DNA of 64,000 bases from Shewanella nanhaiensis (GTDB taxonomy: Bacteria; Pseudomonadota; Gammaproteobacteria; Enterobacterales; Shewanellaceae): positions 299,553-363,552 of the forward strand of contig NZ_JAHZST010000005.1 of NCBI RefSeq assembly GCF_019457885.1. Direction: 5' to 3'. Positions 9,095-17,290 of the stretch are shown in pieces; position 1 is the stretch's first letter, and each line of letters opens with the position of its first letter. Under the pieces are notes generated by a model. The model was not told the DNA's origin. It searched no databases and saw only the letters and a list, made by a program, of their open reading frames with translations. The position numbers and the translations under genes were made by a program.

Positions 9095-9793
9095 ATGAAA
9101 ATAGGTATTTTACAATGTGATGATGTCACTGAAGCACTGCAAGCTAAACATGGGAATTACCCTAAAATGTTTACTCGCTTGTTTGAGGATATCGATGCTC
9201 AGCTGGAGTTTTCAGTATTTCGTGTTATGGATGGACACTACCCCAGCTCAGTGGATGATTGTGATGCCTATATCACGACAGGCAGTCGCTTTGGGGTAAA
9301 TGATGATGCCCCTTGGGTGATACAGTTTCAACACTATATTGCCAAGCTCTTTGCCTGTAAGAAGAAGTTGATTGGGATCTGTTTTGGCCATCAGATGATG
9401 GTTAAAGCCTTAGGAGGAGAGGTGGTCAAGTCGCCGAAAGGCTGGGGGGTTGGAGTCGCGACATCCATGGTCACTCAACAAAAACCATGGATGAATGGAC
9501 TTTCCTCTGAGATATCTTTGGTGGTGAGCCATCAAGACCAGGTGGTTGAATTACCAGAGGGGACAGAGATCATCGCTGCCAGCGATTTTTGTCCCTTTTA
9601 TATGATACAGGTAAACGATCATTTTCTTGGCGTGCAGGGCCACCCTGAGTTTAGTAAGCAATACTCACAAGATCTGATGTATGCACGCAGAGATAGGATC
9701 CCAAAAGAACGGATCGAATCGGGTGTAGAGTCACTCTCACTTCCTGTCGATGATAAGTTGGTGACGCGTTGGATGTTGAACTTCCTGCATTGA
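9095..9793 (+). CDS. Class I glutamine amidotransferase-type gamma-glutamyl amide hydrolase
   Basis: A 232-residue single-domain class I glutamine amidotransferase. The catalytic triad is visible: C96 in GICFGHQ, with H183 and E185 in QGHPEFS. With no synthetase partner domain, such proteins are often hydrolases of gamma-glutamyl compounds. As the last gene of this cluster it would release glutamate from the oxidised gamma-glutamyl product, regenerating the activating group (inference). It resembles the GMP-synthase-type amidotransferase group more than PuuD, whose motif differs. A strong AGGAGAGG site precedes the ATG. It is 90 bases after the dehydrogenase gene, with a weak hairpin in between. 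Confidence 0.82.
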   Translation: MKIGILQCDDVTEALQAKHGNYPKMFTRLFEDIDAQLEFSVFRVMDGHYPSSVDDCDAYITTGSRFGVNDDAPWVIQFQHYIAKLFACKKKLIGICFGHQMMVKALGGEVVKSPKGWGVGVATSMVTQQKPWMNGLSSEISLVVSHQDQVVELPEGTEIIAASDFCPFYMIQVNDHFLGVQGHPEFSKQYSQDLMYARRDRIPKERIESGVESLSLPVDDKLVTRWMLNFLH

Positions 9794-10022
9794 GCTGATT
9801 ACGCCAAGCTTTTTGGTTAGGCTTTCGTCGTTAATATCGTCTATTTTTCACCCAAGCCTCAGGTTTTTGATCATTTAAGGCTCAGATACGTTTTGCGTCC
9901 ATAACAGTTAGGATATAATCTTGCCTGCTATTTAAAGCGATAACGCTAAAATGGCTTTGATTTGTTTCATTACTCTATAGAGTGATGAAGCGTGAAATTA
10001 GCCCTACTGTTTGTGGTATTAG

Positions 10023-10757
10023 ATGACTGAAATCCAGAAAAATCCTGATGAGCTCACCATACTCTCATTGGACACTTGTACAGAATCCTGCTCGGCTGCC
10101 TTAAGTGTTAAAGGCAAGGTTTTTTCAGAGCTAGCTATAGTCCCTCGTGAACATAGTCAGCGGATCTTACCTATGGTAGATAGCGTGTTATCACAAGCTA
10201 ATGTCCAGTTAGCCGAGGTGGATCTTATCGCCTATGGACGAGGTCCAGGTAGTTTTACTGGTATTCGGATCTGTACCAGCATGACCCAAGGGCTTGCACT
10301 GGGACAAGATATTCCTGTCATCGGATTGTCAGCGTTGCAAATCATGGCTCAGGCAGTCTTTGATTCACAAGGTGCTGATTCTCAAAGTGCCATGCAGGTG
10401 ATCACCGCTATTGATGCCAGAATGGGCGAAATATATTGGGGTCAGTTTGTTTTTGACAATGGCTTGGCTAAGCTCGTGGGAGCTGAAACTGTCATCGCAC
10501 CAGATTTAGTCACATTAGAGCTCAATACCGAGCTGCCGATTGTTGCTTGCGGCACCGGATTTGAAACTTATCCTCAACTGCTTGAATTAACAGGTTCGAT
10601 TACCTTAGCTCAAGAGGTGACATTCCCGGATGCTAAATCTATGTTGAGTTTGGCAAAACAGGGTTATACTCAAGGTTTGGCAACCTCAGTTGATGATTTG
10701 GCGCCTGTGTATGTTCGTGATACGGTGACTTGGAAAAAATTACCAGGTCGGGAATAA
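10023..10757 (+). CDS. tsaB: tRNA threonylcarbamoyladenosine biosynthesis protein TsaB
   Basis: A 244-residue protein of the TsaB/YeaZ family, an ASKHA-fold partner of TsaD in making the t6A modification at position 37 of ANN-decoding tRNAs. The N-terminal LSLDTCTESCSAALS and the segment GRGPGSFTGIRI are characteristic. The protein starts about ten residues upstream of the point where E. coli TsaB begins. The ribosome site before the ATG at 10023 is weak, but no better start is present. In E. coli it lies directly beside yoaA; here about 9.6 kb separates the two genes. Confidence 0.9.
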   Translation: MTEIQKNPDELTILSLDTCTESCSAALSVKGKVFSELAIVPREHSQRILPMVDSVLSQANVQLAEVDLIAYGRGPGSFTGIRICTSMTQGLALGQDIPVIGLSALQIMAQAVFDSQGADSQSAMQVITAIDARMGEIYWGQFVFDNGLAKLVGAETVIAPDLVTLELNTELPIVACGTGFETYPQLLELTGSITLAQEVTFPDAKSMLSLAKQGYTQGLATSVDDLAPVYVRDTVTWKKLPGRE

Positions 10758-10849
10758 TAGCCAAAGCACATAAGCCAAGCTCATAATAAGCTAAGTTTGA
10801 GCTGAGATTAAGTTGAGCAGAGATAAGTAATGATAAGGGAGGAGGTGTA

Positions 10850-11230
10850 ATGCAAGTTCAGGCAAACTATTTTGGCTCCTCTCAGGCTCAAGTCTCAGGT
10901 GTCTCTGGCGCTAATGGCTCCAGTCAGATTAAACCCAATTCAGGTATTGATGCAACTGAGCACCTTGAACGTGTAAAACAGGGTCAAGGTCTGGAAAAGG
11001 CTCTGCTTGATGTTAACCCTACCAGCAAAGATATACATGATGCTCAGGGCGGTGTTCAACTCTTTGAACAGACAACGCCAGAGCAGTTATCAAATCGTTT
11101 AGGGGCCAAGCTCGAATATGAGCGGGCAATACAGGGCAGCGAAGGCGCAGTTGCTCACTACCTTGCTAATGAGCATGCAGCGGCTCGTGAAGAGATCCAG
11201 CAGATGGTCGGCATAGATACCTATGCATAA
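10850..11230 (+). CDS. Conserved-looking small protein of unknown function
   Basis: A 126-residue protein I do not recognise. It has no signal peptide, no cysteine and no membrane segment. The first 40 residues are rich in Ser, Gly, Gln and Asn and look disordered. The remainder is predicted-helical in character, with acidic and alanine-rich stretches such as EHLERVKQGQGLEKALL and YLANEHAAAREEIQQM. The ribosome site GGAGGAGGTG is exceptionally strong, arguing for real expression. Its 3' end overlaps the start of the M50-like gene by 8 bases, so the two are probably translationally coupled. It sits between tsaB and fadD, where E. coli carries the unrelated lipoprotein gene yeaY. Confidence 0.7.
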   Translation: MQVQANYFGSSQAQVSGVSGANGSSQIKPNSGIDATEHLERVKQGQGLEKALLDVNPTSKDIHDAQGGVQLFEQTTPEQLSNRLGAKLEYERAIQGSEGAVAHYLANEHAAAREEIQQMVGIDTYA

Positions 11231-11927
11231 CTCTTCAGTTAACCCCCTTGAGCAAGAAAAACTAGAACGCAGCGGTGCCCCCTCAAGAGGTCGTTTTTTC
11301 TTTGAACTCATGTTTGCTTTCCTTATTACTCGCCTACCTTACATTAGTGTTCCTTTTAAGTGGCTTGAGAGTTATTTCCATGAGATTTCACATGGTCTTG
11401 CAAGCCTATTAACCGGTGGAAGCGTGAGTCATATTCAGCTTTTCCCCAATGGTGCTGGTTTGTGTTTTACTCAAGGTGGTTGGCCTATTGCGATAGGGTT
11501 TAGTGGATACTTTGGCGCTGCACTTTGGGGATATTTGATCTTTATCTTGGCTACTTGGCCAAAAGGGATCCGTGTTAGCTTTGCATTCTTAGGCTCTGCG
11601 GTAGTGCTAACGGCTCTATTGTGGGGGCGAGATCTGTTAACTATCTCTATTTTGGCTTGCCTAGCAGTGCTGTTTCTTCTGCCACTTAAATTGAACAATA
11701 ACCGATTTATGGACAGTGGCTTGAGGATTATGGCGTTAATGATCATGCTTAATGCTTTGGCCAGCCCTACTGTGTTACTGGGGCTTAGCGGTAAAGGTGA
11801 TGCGTCTATGTTGGCATCGCAAACTTGGATCCCCGCTTGGGTCTGGGTGTTTGTTTGGTTAGTTATTAGTGCGTTAATGATCTTTCTTTGTTGGCGGCGG
11901 GTGGATCAGGCCGCGTTAAAGCGTTGA
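11223..11927 (+). CDS. M50-like membrane metalloprotease
   Basis: A 234-residue integral membrane protein with about six hydrophobic segments. The zinc-binding motif HEISH occupies residues 53-57 and is followed by a glycine-rich stretch (LLTGGSVSHIQLFPNG), the pattern of M50B-like peptidases. Site-2-type proteases cut within or near membranes, but the substrate here is unknown. The usual distal aspartate motif of canonical S2P (NxxPxxxLDG) is not seen, so this belongs to the shorter M50-like group and activity is not assured. The start overlaps the stop of the preceding 126-residue protein by 8 bases, which suggests coupled expression and perhaps a functional pair. Confidence 0.75.
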   Translation: MHNSSVNPLEQEKLERSGAPSRGRFFFELMFAFLITRLPYISVPFKWLESYFHEISHGLASLLTGGSVSHIQLFPNGAGLCFTQGGWPIAIGFSGYFGAALWGYLIFILATWPKGIRVSFAFLGSAVVLTALLWGRDLLTISILACLAVLFLLPLKLNNNRFMDSGLRIMALMIMLNALASPTVLLGLSGKGDASMLASQTWIPAWVWVFVWLVISALMIFLCWRRVDQAALKR

Positions 11928-12080
11928 CCTTAAGTTGCTTCATTTTATATTAGTTATTTACGTTTTCTTACATAATTTCATTCAGTTCTATGGCCTTATC
12001 TGGGCATAGGTTTTGTATATCTCCCTCGCTTTTCTGTTACCTTGTTGCTTCCTACATAAATTTTATACAGGGAAGCGATA

Positions 12081-12911
12081 ATGAAAAACAGTACTCTTTT
12101 AGCCAGTATTTTGCTGAGCACCACATGCAGTGTGAGTGTTCTTGCCCACGATACAAGCCATAAAACGACAACACTGGATCAAGTGGTTAAGAGCGATTTT
12201 AGGCAAGATAAGAATGTTAGTCGTGATAAGTATCGTCATCCTTTAGAGACACTCACCTTTTTCGATATTAAGGCAAGCGACACTGTGATTGAACTGTGGC
12301 CAGGCGGAGGGTGGTACGCTGAGGTGTTGGCACCTTATCTTGCTGGAGAGGGACAATATGTTGCGGGTAATTTTGATACCAACCCAGCAGATGAGAAGAA
12401 GCGTAAAGGCTATCGTGCTACCTCTGGGAAAAAGTTTGAGGCTTGGCTAAAGAAGAATAAAGCGCATGTTGGCCAAGCGACCACAGTCACCTTCGATCCG
12501 CCAACTCACTATGTATTAGGTCGTGATGAAAGTGTTGATACCGTACTGACCTTCAGAAACCTTCATAACTGGGCGATGAAAGGGTATTTGGAGCCTGTAT
12601 TTGAGTCGACCTATAAGGTACTTAAACCCGGCGGAACCTTTGGTATCGTAGAGCACAGAGGTAAGGCGGGGATGGATGCAAAAACCGGTTACATGGACGA
12701 AGCACAAGTGATCGCATTAGCTGAGAAGGTAGGCTTTACCTTAGTGGCGAAGTCAGATGTGAATGCCAATGCTAAAGATACCAAAGATTATCCAAAAGGA
12801 GTTTGGACTCTACCACCACGTCTGGCTCTAGAAGATGTCGATAAGGCCAAGTACTTAGCCATTGGTGAGAGCGATCGTATGACGCTCAAGTTTATTAAAA
12901 ATGTTCAATAA
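12081..12911 (+). CDS. Exported class I SAM-dependent methyltransferase-like protein
   Basis: A 276-residue protein beginning with a clear signal peptide (positively charged N-terminus, hydrophobic core, cleavage expected after VLA near residue 22). The mature part has a class I methyltransferase layout: a motif I equivalent with VIELWPGGGWYAEVLAPYL, then motif-IV-like FRNLHNW and a post-motif LKPGGTFGIVEHR. It matches predicted methyltransferases of the COG4798 type. A SAM-dependent enzyme outside the cytoplasm is puzzling, since SAM is not expected in the periplasm, so the fold may be used for something else. It has its own AGGGAAG site and is followed after 27 bases by an alpha/beta hydrolase gene. 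Confidence 0.78.
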   Translation: MKNSTLLASILLSTTCSVSVLAHDTSHKTTTLDQVVKSDFRQDKNVSRDKYRHPLETLTFFDIKASDTVIELWPGGGWYAEVLAPYLAGEGQYVAGNFDTNPADEKKRKGYRATSGKKFEAWLKKNKAHVGQATTVTFDPPTHYVLGRDESVDTVLTFRNLHNWAMKGYLEPVFESTYKVLKPGGTFGIVEHRGKAGMDAKTGYMDEAQVIALAEKVGFTLVAKSDVNANAKDTKDYPKGVWTLPPRLALEDVDKAKYLAIGESDRMTLKFIKNVQ

Positions 12912-12938
12912 TCAATATTCATCAGTATAAGAGGCGAT

Positions 12939-13823
12939 ATGAGTCAATCTTGTGCCCCCGACAATGAGGTTGAGTTCCAGCTGCCTCATATTCGCCTATC
13001 CGGTCGGCTGTGGGGGGCGCCGGATAAACCTCTGTTACTTGCACTGCATGGCTGGTTAGATAATGCCAATAGTTTTGCCCCTTTGGCGGAGCAGCTTAGT
13101 GACTATCAACTATTAGCCATCGATTGGCCGGGGCATGGAGGCTCTGAGCACAGGCCCGGTCTATATCCTCTGCATTGGATTGACTACCTGTACGATCTTG
13201 AGCTTTTGATGGACCACCTCAGTGAGGAGCAACAACCAGTTGCCATCATTGGCCACTCTCTAGGGGGTATTGTTGCCTCAGCCTATGTGGCAGCCTTTCC
13301 TGAAAAAGTCGGTAAATTGGTGCTTATCGAAGCGATAAGTCCCCTTTATGAGTCTGCCTCTAAGAATAATCAGCGATTGCGTAATAGTTTCAGAGATCAT
13401 GCGCTGTATCTAAACAAAAAACATAAAGCCCCAGCAATATATGAGTCTATTGAACCTGCGGTTAAAGCGAGAGTGAGGCTAACAGGACTCGATGCTAAGT
13501 GGTGTCGTTTGCTCGTTGGGCGAAATATGCACCGTAGTGAAGCGGGCCCAGCTGTTGGTTTTAGTTGGCGAAGCGATCCTAGGCTAAAGCTAGATTCTCC
13601 ACTTAGACTTACCTTTGAGCAGGTGGATGCTCTGATGACTGAGCATAGCGGCAACACCCTATTGATAACGGGAACCCGTGGCTTTTCACAGATAAATAAG
13701 ATGCTGGCGAAGGCGGAAGCTTGGTTTGATCAACTTATCTGCGTAGAACTTGATGGCGATCACCATTTACATATGGAAAACGCACAAGGGGTAGGCAGTC
13801 AAATCACACAATTTTTGTCATAA
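12939..13823 (+). CDS. Alpha/beta hydrolase
   Basis: A 294-residue alpha/beta-hydrolase fold enzyme, probably cytoplasmic since no signal peptide is seen. The oxyanion-hole segment LALHGWLDN comes first, the nucleophile elbow GHSLGG places the serine at residue 107, and the segment GDHHLHME near the C-terminus supplies the histidine. The family includes esterases and thioesterases, and no substrate can be read from the sequence. It lies 27 bases downstream of the exported methyltransferase-like gene and about 230 bases upstream of fadD. A lipid ester or thioester role is therefore possible but only inferred from the neighbourhood. Confidence 0.8.
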   Translation: MSQSCAPDNEVEFQLPHIRLSGRLWGAPDKPLLLALHGWLDNANSFAPLAEQLSDYQLLAIDWPGHGGSEHRPGLYPLHWIDYLYDLELLMDHLSEEQQPVAIIGHSLGGIVASAYVAAFPEKVGKLVLIEAISPLYESASKNNQRLRNSFRDHALYLNKKHKAPAIYESIEPAVKARVRLTGLDAKWCRLLVGRNMHRSEAGPAVGFSWRSDPRLKLDSPLRLTFEQVDALMTEHSGNTLLITGTRGFSQINKMLAKAEAWFDQLICVELDGDHHLHMENAQGVGSQITQFLS

Positions 13824-13980
13824 TACCCACCTTATTAGCTAGGCGATCTTTCTGCATGAGTCAAAGCATGGTTTACAAAAAGGGACTAGGCTTTTTACTC
13901 TATTTATGTGATGATGTTCAAAATTAAAACGCCTGTATGAATTCGGTGTGAATAAAATAAAAAATTAAGTCAGTGATTTT

Positions 13981-14005
13981 GCTTGTTGTTTTAACAAGCT
14001 TTTTA
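13981..14005 (+). terminator. Hairpin upstream of fadD
   Basis: Arms GCTTGTT (13981-13987) and AACAAGC (13993-13999) are followed by a T run. It probably ends the alpha/beta hydrolase transcript. It lies only about 50 bases before the fadD start, so it could instead be an attenuator in the fadD leader. Confidence 0.5.
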
Positions 14006-14056
14006 CAGAGAGTATGTTTCTGTATCCGCTGAATGTGGGGATTTTAGGAGAGATTT

Positions 14057-15730
14057 GTGGAACAGATTTGGATAGATAATTTACCGGATGATGTATCTAA
14101 CGAGATTGATGTTAATCGATATAACTCGCTGGTGGAGATGTTTGAGACCTCAGTGTCTAAATATGCCGATCAACCAGCCTTCGTCAATATGGGTGCGACA
14201 TTAACCTATCGCAAACTTGAAGAGCGTAGTCGCGCTTTTGCCGCGTATCTGCAAAATGATCTTAAGCTGGAAAAGGGTGACAGAGTCGCCATCATGATGC
14301 CGAACTTGCTGCAATACCCCATTGCACTCTTTGGGATCTTGCGTGCGGGCATGGTGGTCGTTAACGTAAATCCTCTTTATACGCCACGAGAGCTGAAACA
14401 TCAGCTAAATGATTCCGGTGCTAAAGCGATTGTTGTGGTATCTAATTTTGCTCATACCCTTGAGAAGGTTGTCGATCAAACTTGTGTCGAGAGCGTTATC
14501 TTAACGGGACTTGGGGATCTTCTTAGTGCCCCTAAACGTACCTTAGTTAACTTCGTGGTTAAATACATTAAGAAGATGGTGCCTAAGTACAATCTTCCTC
14601 ATGCAATTTCGATGCGTAAAGCCTTAAGTAAAGGCAGACGCATGCAGTACGTGAAACCTAAGTTAGTCAACGACGATCTTGCCTTTTTGCAGTATACAGG
14701 CGGGACAACAGGAGTCTCTAAAGGTGCCATGTTGACCCACGCAAATGTGGTGAGCAATCTGTTACAAGCGGATGCGGCATACTCTCCTATGCTGATTGAT
14801 GGCAAGGAGTTTGTTGTCACAGCGCTGCCGCTTTATCACATCTTTGCTTTGACGGTGAACTGCTTGCTGTTTATGCACAAAGGTGCAAATAACCTGTTGA
14901 TCACTAACCCTAGGGATCTCCCTGCATTTGTTGGTGAGCTGAAAAAGCATCCATATACTGCACTGACTGGGGTTAATACGCTTTTTAACGCTTTAGTTAA
15001 CTCTGACGAGTTTAAAGATTTAGATTTTTCTCAGCTTAAACTGTCGATTGGTGGCGGTATGGCGGTGCAACGTGCTGTGGCGGATAAGTGGCAGGCTATC
15101 ACTAAGACTAAGCTGCTTGAGGGCTATGGTTTAACCGAAGCTGCGCCTTTGGTGACGTGTTGTCCCTATAACCTTGAAGGCTATAACGGCTCTATCGGTT
15201 TTCCTGTGGCGATGACCGATATCCAGGTACGTGATGATGAAGGCAAAGTCTTGCCCCAAGGTGAGATTGGAGAGCTGTTTGCTAAAGGGCCTCAGATCAT
15301 GAAAGGTTATTGGCAGAGACCAGAAGAGACTGCTAATGTTATCGATGCTCAGGGTTATCTAGCAACCGGTGATATCGGTTATATGGATGAACAGGGATTC
15401 TTCTTCATTGTCGATCGTAAGAAAGATATGATTCTAGTCTCTGGCTTTAATGTATTCCCTAATGAGGTGGAGGAGGTTGTTGCTCTACATCCAAAAGTGA
15501 TTGAAGTCGCTGCGGTTGGAGTGCCTAATGAGCTTTGTGGTGAGTTAGTTAAGGTATTTGTCGTTAAAAATGATAAATCTTTAAGCGAACAAGATCTCAT
15601 CACACATTGTCGTAAGCATTTAACGGGATATAAAGTGCCTAAGCTGGTAGAATTTAGGGAAGAGCTACCGAAATCGAACGTGGGTAAGATCCTACGTAGA
15701 GAGTTAAGGGATGAAGTTAAGTCATCTTAA
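14057..15730 (+). CDS. fadD: Long-chain fatty acid CoA ligase
   Basis: A 557-residue acyl-adenylate-forming enzyme that activates fatty acids to acyl-CoA with ATP and CoA, feeding beta-oxidation. The AMP-binding P-loop [13 protein letters not shown] (near residue 215), the GYGLTEAAP adenylate motif, the TGDIGYMDE hinge region, the [20 protein letters not shown] linker and the C-terminal catalytic lysine region SNVGKILRR are all intact. Length matches E. coli FadD (561). The start codon is GTG with TTAGGAGAG just upstream. The order fadD-rnd matches E. coli, supporting the name. No FadR operator could be recognised with confidence. Confidence 0.92.
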   Translation: MEQIWIDNLPDDVSNEIDVNRYNSLVEMFETSVSKYADQPAFVNMGATLTYRKLEERSRAFAAYLQNDLKLEKGDRVAIMMPNLLQYPIALFGILRAGMVVVNVNPLYTPRELKHQLNDSGAKAIVVVSNFAHTLEKVVDQTCVESVILTGLGDLLSAPKRTLVNFVVKYIKKMVPKYNLPHAISMRKALSKGRRMQYVKPKLVNDDLAFLQYTGGTTGVSKGAMLTHANVVSNLLQADAAYSPMLIDGKEFVVTALPLYHIFALTVNCLLFMHKGANNLLITNPRDLPAFVGELKKHPYTALTGVNTLFNALVNSDEFKDLDFSQLKLSIGGGMAVQRAVADKWQAITKTKLLEGYGLTEAAPLVTCCPYNLEGYNGSIGFPVAMTDIQVRDDEGKVLPQGEIGELFAKGPQIMKGYWQRPEETANVIDAQGYLATGDIGYMDEQGFFFIVDRKKDMILVSGFNVFPNEVEEVVALHPKVIEVAAVGVPNELCGELVKVFVVKNDKSLSEQDLITHCRKHLTGYKVPKLVEFREELPKSNVGKILRRELRDEVKSS

Positions 15731-15779
15731 TGACATTTCCTGTTTGGCGTAAAATAAGTATCGCGCCATTTAAACCTCT

Positions 15780-15806
15780 AAGCCGGCCTTGATGCCGGCT
15801 TTTCTA
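15780..15806 (+). terminator. Rho-independent terminator after fadD
   Basis: Arms AAGCCGGC (15780-15787) and GCCGGCTT (15794-15801) are perfectly complementary with a 6-base loop, followed by a T-rich tail. Confidence 0.85.
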
Positions 15807-15840
15807 TTTTTTACAGCATGCCATTATCCGGGAGAACAAT

Positions 15841-16950
15841 TTGTTAGCGTTTCAATATATAGATGATGATGCAAGTTTAGCTAAGCTTGTTTCTCAGTAC
15901 AGAGAGAGTCAGTTACTGGTATTGGACACTGAATTTGTTCGTACCCGCACTTTTTATGCTCGACTGGGTTTAATACAAGCTTATGATGGTAAAACCTTAG
16001 CCTTGATAGACCCTGTGGCAGTCAGTGATCTTTCAGGTTTTTGGAGCTTGTTGACAGAGCCTAACATTACCACGATTTTACACTCATGCAGTGAAGATCT
16101 AGAGGTCTTTGCTCGCAACGGTCAGTGTCAGCCGCTCAAGTTGTTCGATAGCCAAATTGCTGCTGCATTGTGTGGTTTCGGCCACGGCTTGGGTTATGCA
16201 AAGTTGGTTGAGCAAACCTTGAACATTCCACTCGATAAAGGTGAATCTCGTACCGACTGGATGAAACGTCCCTTAAGTGAAGCTCAGCTGAACTATGCGG
16301 CTAACGATGTTTATTACCTTTATCAGCTCTATCCACAACTTGTAGAGAAGCTTGAGGAGCAAAATAGACTGGGTTGGGTATTAGAAGAGGGTGAGCGAAT
16401 GACCCAAGGTCGTTTGTCTCCACCGGATCTTGAGCTGGCTTATTTAAGGGTTAAAAACGCATTTCAACTGAGTCCTAAGCAGTTAGCTTATTTAAAAGTA
16501 TTAGCAAAATGGCGCTTATCAAAAGCCCTGTCACGGGATCTTGCTGTAGGCTTTGTTGTTAAAGATCACGGCTTAATTGGCTTAGCGAAAAAACAGCCTA
16601 AAAATAGCAGTGAGCTCTATAAGATGATTGAGCTGACAGAGCAGGAAAAACGTGTTCATGGCAAAGATCTTATTAGGTTATTAGCCACTGCGGATCTGGA
16701 TAATCTGCCTGATGCTATCGATGTATTGGCACTGAAAACAGGCTATAAGAGTTCGTTTAAGACCATTAAGCAGTGTTTAAGTGCGATCAGTGAACGCCAT
16801 GAAGTACCCATTGAACTCTTGGGTTCTAAGCGGCACATTCATGAGTACCTTGAGTGGTTGTGGGCTGGCAAGGTTGGAGACAAGCCTCTGCTGTTATCTG
16901 GCTGGCGTGAAACCTTGGTTTCAGCACAGCTGTCGGCACTGTCTCTCTAA
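15841..16950 (+). CDS. rnd: Ribonuclease D
   Basis: A 369-residue 3'-5' exoribonuclease that trims tRNA and other stable RNA precursors. DEDD exonuclease motifs are present: LDTEFVR (Exo I, near residue 29), HSCSEDLEVF (Exo II) and YAANDVYYLYQLY (Exo III with the DEDDy tyrosine). An HRDC-type helical region follows (YLRVKNAFQLSPKQLAYL). Length is like E. coli RNase D (375). The start is TTG with GGGAGAAC upstream; no ATG lies close enough to the conserved N-terminus to replace it. It directly follows fadD, as in E. coli. Confidence 0.92.
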   Translation: MLAFQYIDDDASLAKLVSQYRESQLLVLDTEFVRTRTFYARLGLIQAYDGKTLALIDPVAVSDLSGFWSLLTEPNITTILHSCSEDLEVFARNGQCQPLKLFDSQIAAALCGFGHGLGYAKLVEQTLNIPLDKGESRTDWMKRPLSEAQLNYAANDVYYLYQLYPQLVEKLEEQNRLGWVLEEGERMTQGRLSPPDLELAYLRVKNAFQLSPKQLAYLKVLAKWRLSKALSRDLAVGFVVKDHGLIGLAKKQPKNSSELYKMIELTEQEKRVHGKDLIRLLATADLDNLPDAIDVLALKTGYKSSFKTIKQCLSAISERHEVPIELLGSKRHIHEYLEWLWAGKVGDKPLLLSGWRETLVSAQLSALSL

Positions 16951-16990
16951 TTTAGTCCAACTTGGGCCATATTATTAAACAAACAACTAA

Positions 16991-17013
16991 ACCCCGACTT
17001 CATGTCGGGGTTT
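16991..17013. terminator. Bidirectional terminator between rnd and minE
   Basis: Perfect 9-bp arms AACCCCGAC (16991-16999) and GTCGGGGTT (17005-17013) with a 5-base loop, flanked by A-rich and T-rich sequence, serve two convergent genes. Confidence 0.85.
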
Positions 17014-17027
17014 TGCATATTACACTC

Positions 17028-17288
17028 TTATGACTTTTCAGGCAGAGTGACGTTAAGCTCAAGTACCGAGAGTTTATTATCATTTTTATCGAGTTGAACA
17101 GAAACCTGTTCAGGGTCGATATGCACATACTTTTTTATCACCTCAATGATCTCTTGCTTCATTTGAGGAAAATAATCCGGTGCATCTCGCTCACCACGCT
17201 GGTGGGCAACGATGATCTGCAAACGCTCTTTGGCTGTGACCGCTGTAGCCGGTTTTTTACTGCTTTTGAAATAATCAAGTAAAGACAT
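17028..17288 (-). CDS. minE: Cell division topological specificity factor MinE
   Basis: An 86-residue protein of standard MinE length. The N-terminal amphipathic membrane-targeting helix ([12 protein letters not shown]) is followed by the MinD-binding segment and the C-terminal dimerisation domain ([14 protein letters not shown]). MinE stimulates MinD ATP hydrolysis and drives pole-to-pole oscillation, so that MinC blocks Z-rings only away from midcell. It is the last gene of minC-minD-minE, starting 2 bases after the minD stop. Confidence 0.95.
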   Translation of the reverse strand: MSLLDYFKSSKKPATAVTAKERLQIIVAHQRGERDAPDYFPQMKQEIIEVIKKYVHIDPEQVSVQLDKNDNKLSVLELNVTLPEKS

Positions 17289-17290
17289 AA

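Noticed and set aside
4958..9793. Reading the cluster as a standard putrescine (Puu) pathway
   Set aside because: No PuuB-type FAD amine oxidase is present, the permease resembles the ethanolamine subfamily, and an alcohol dehydrogenase takes the oxidation step.
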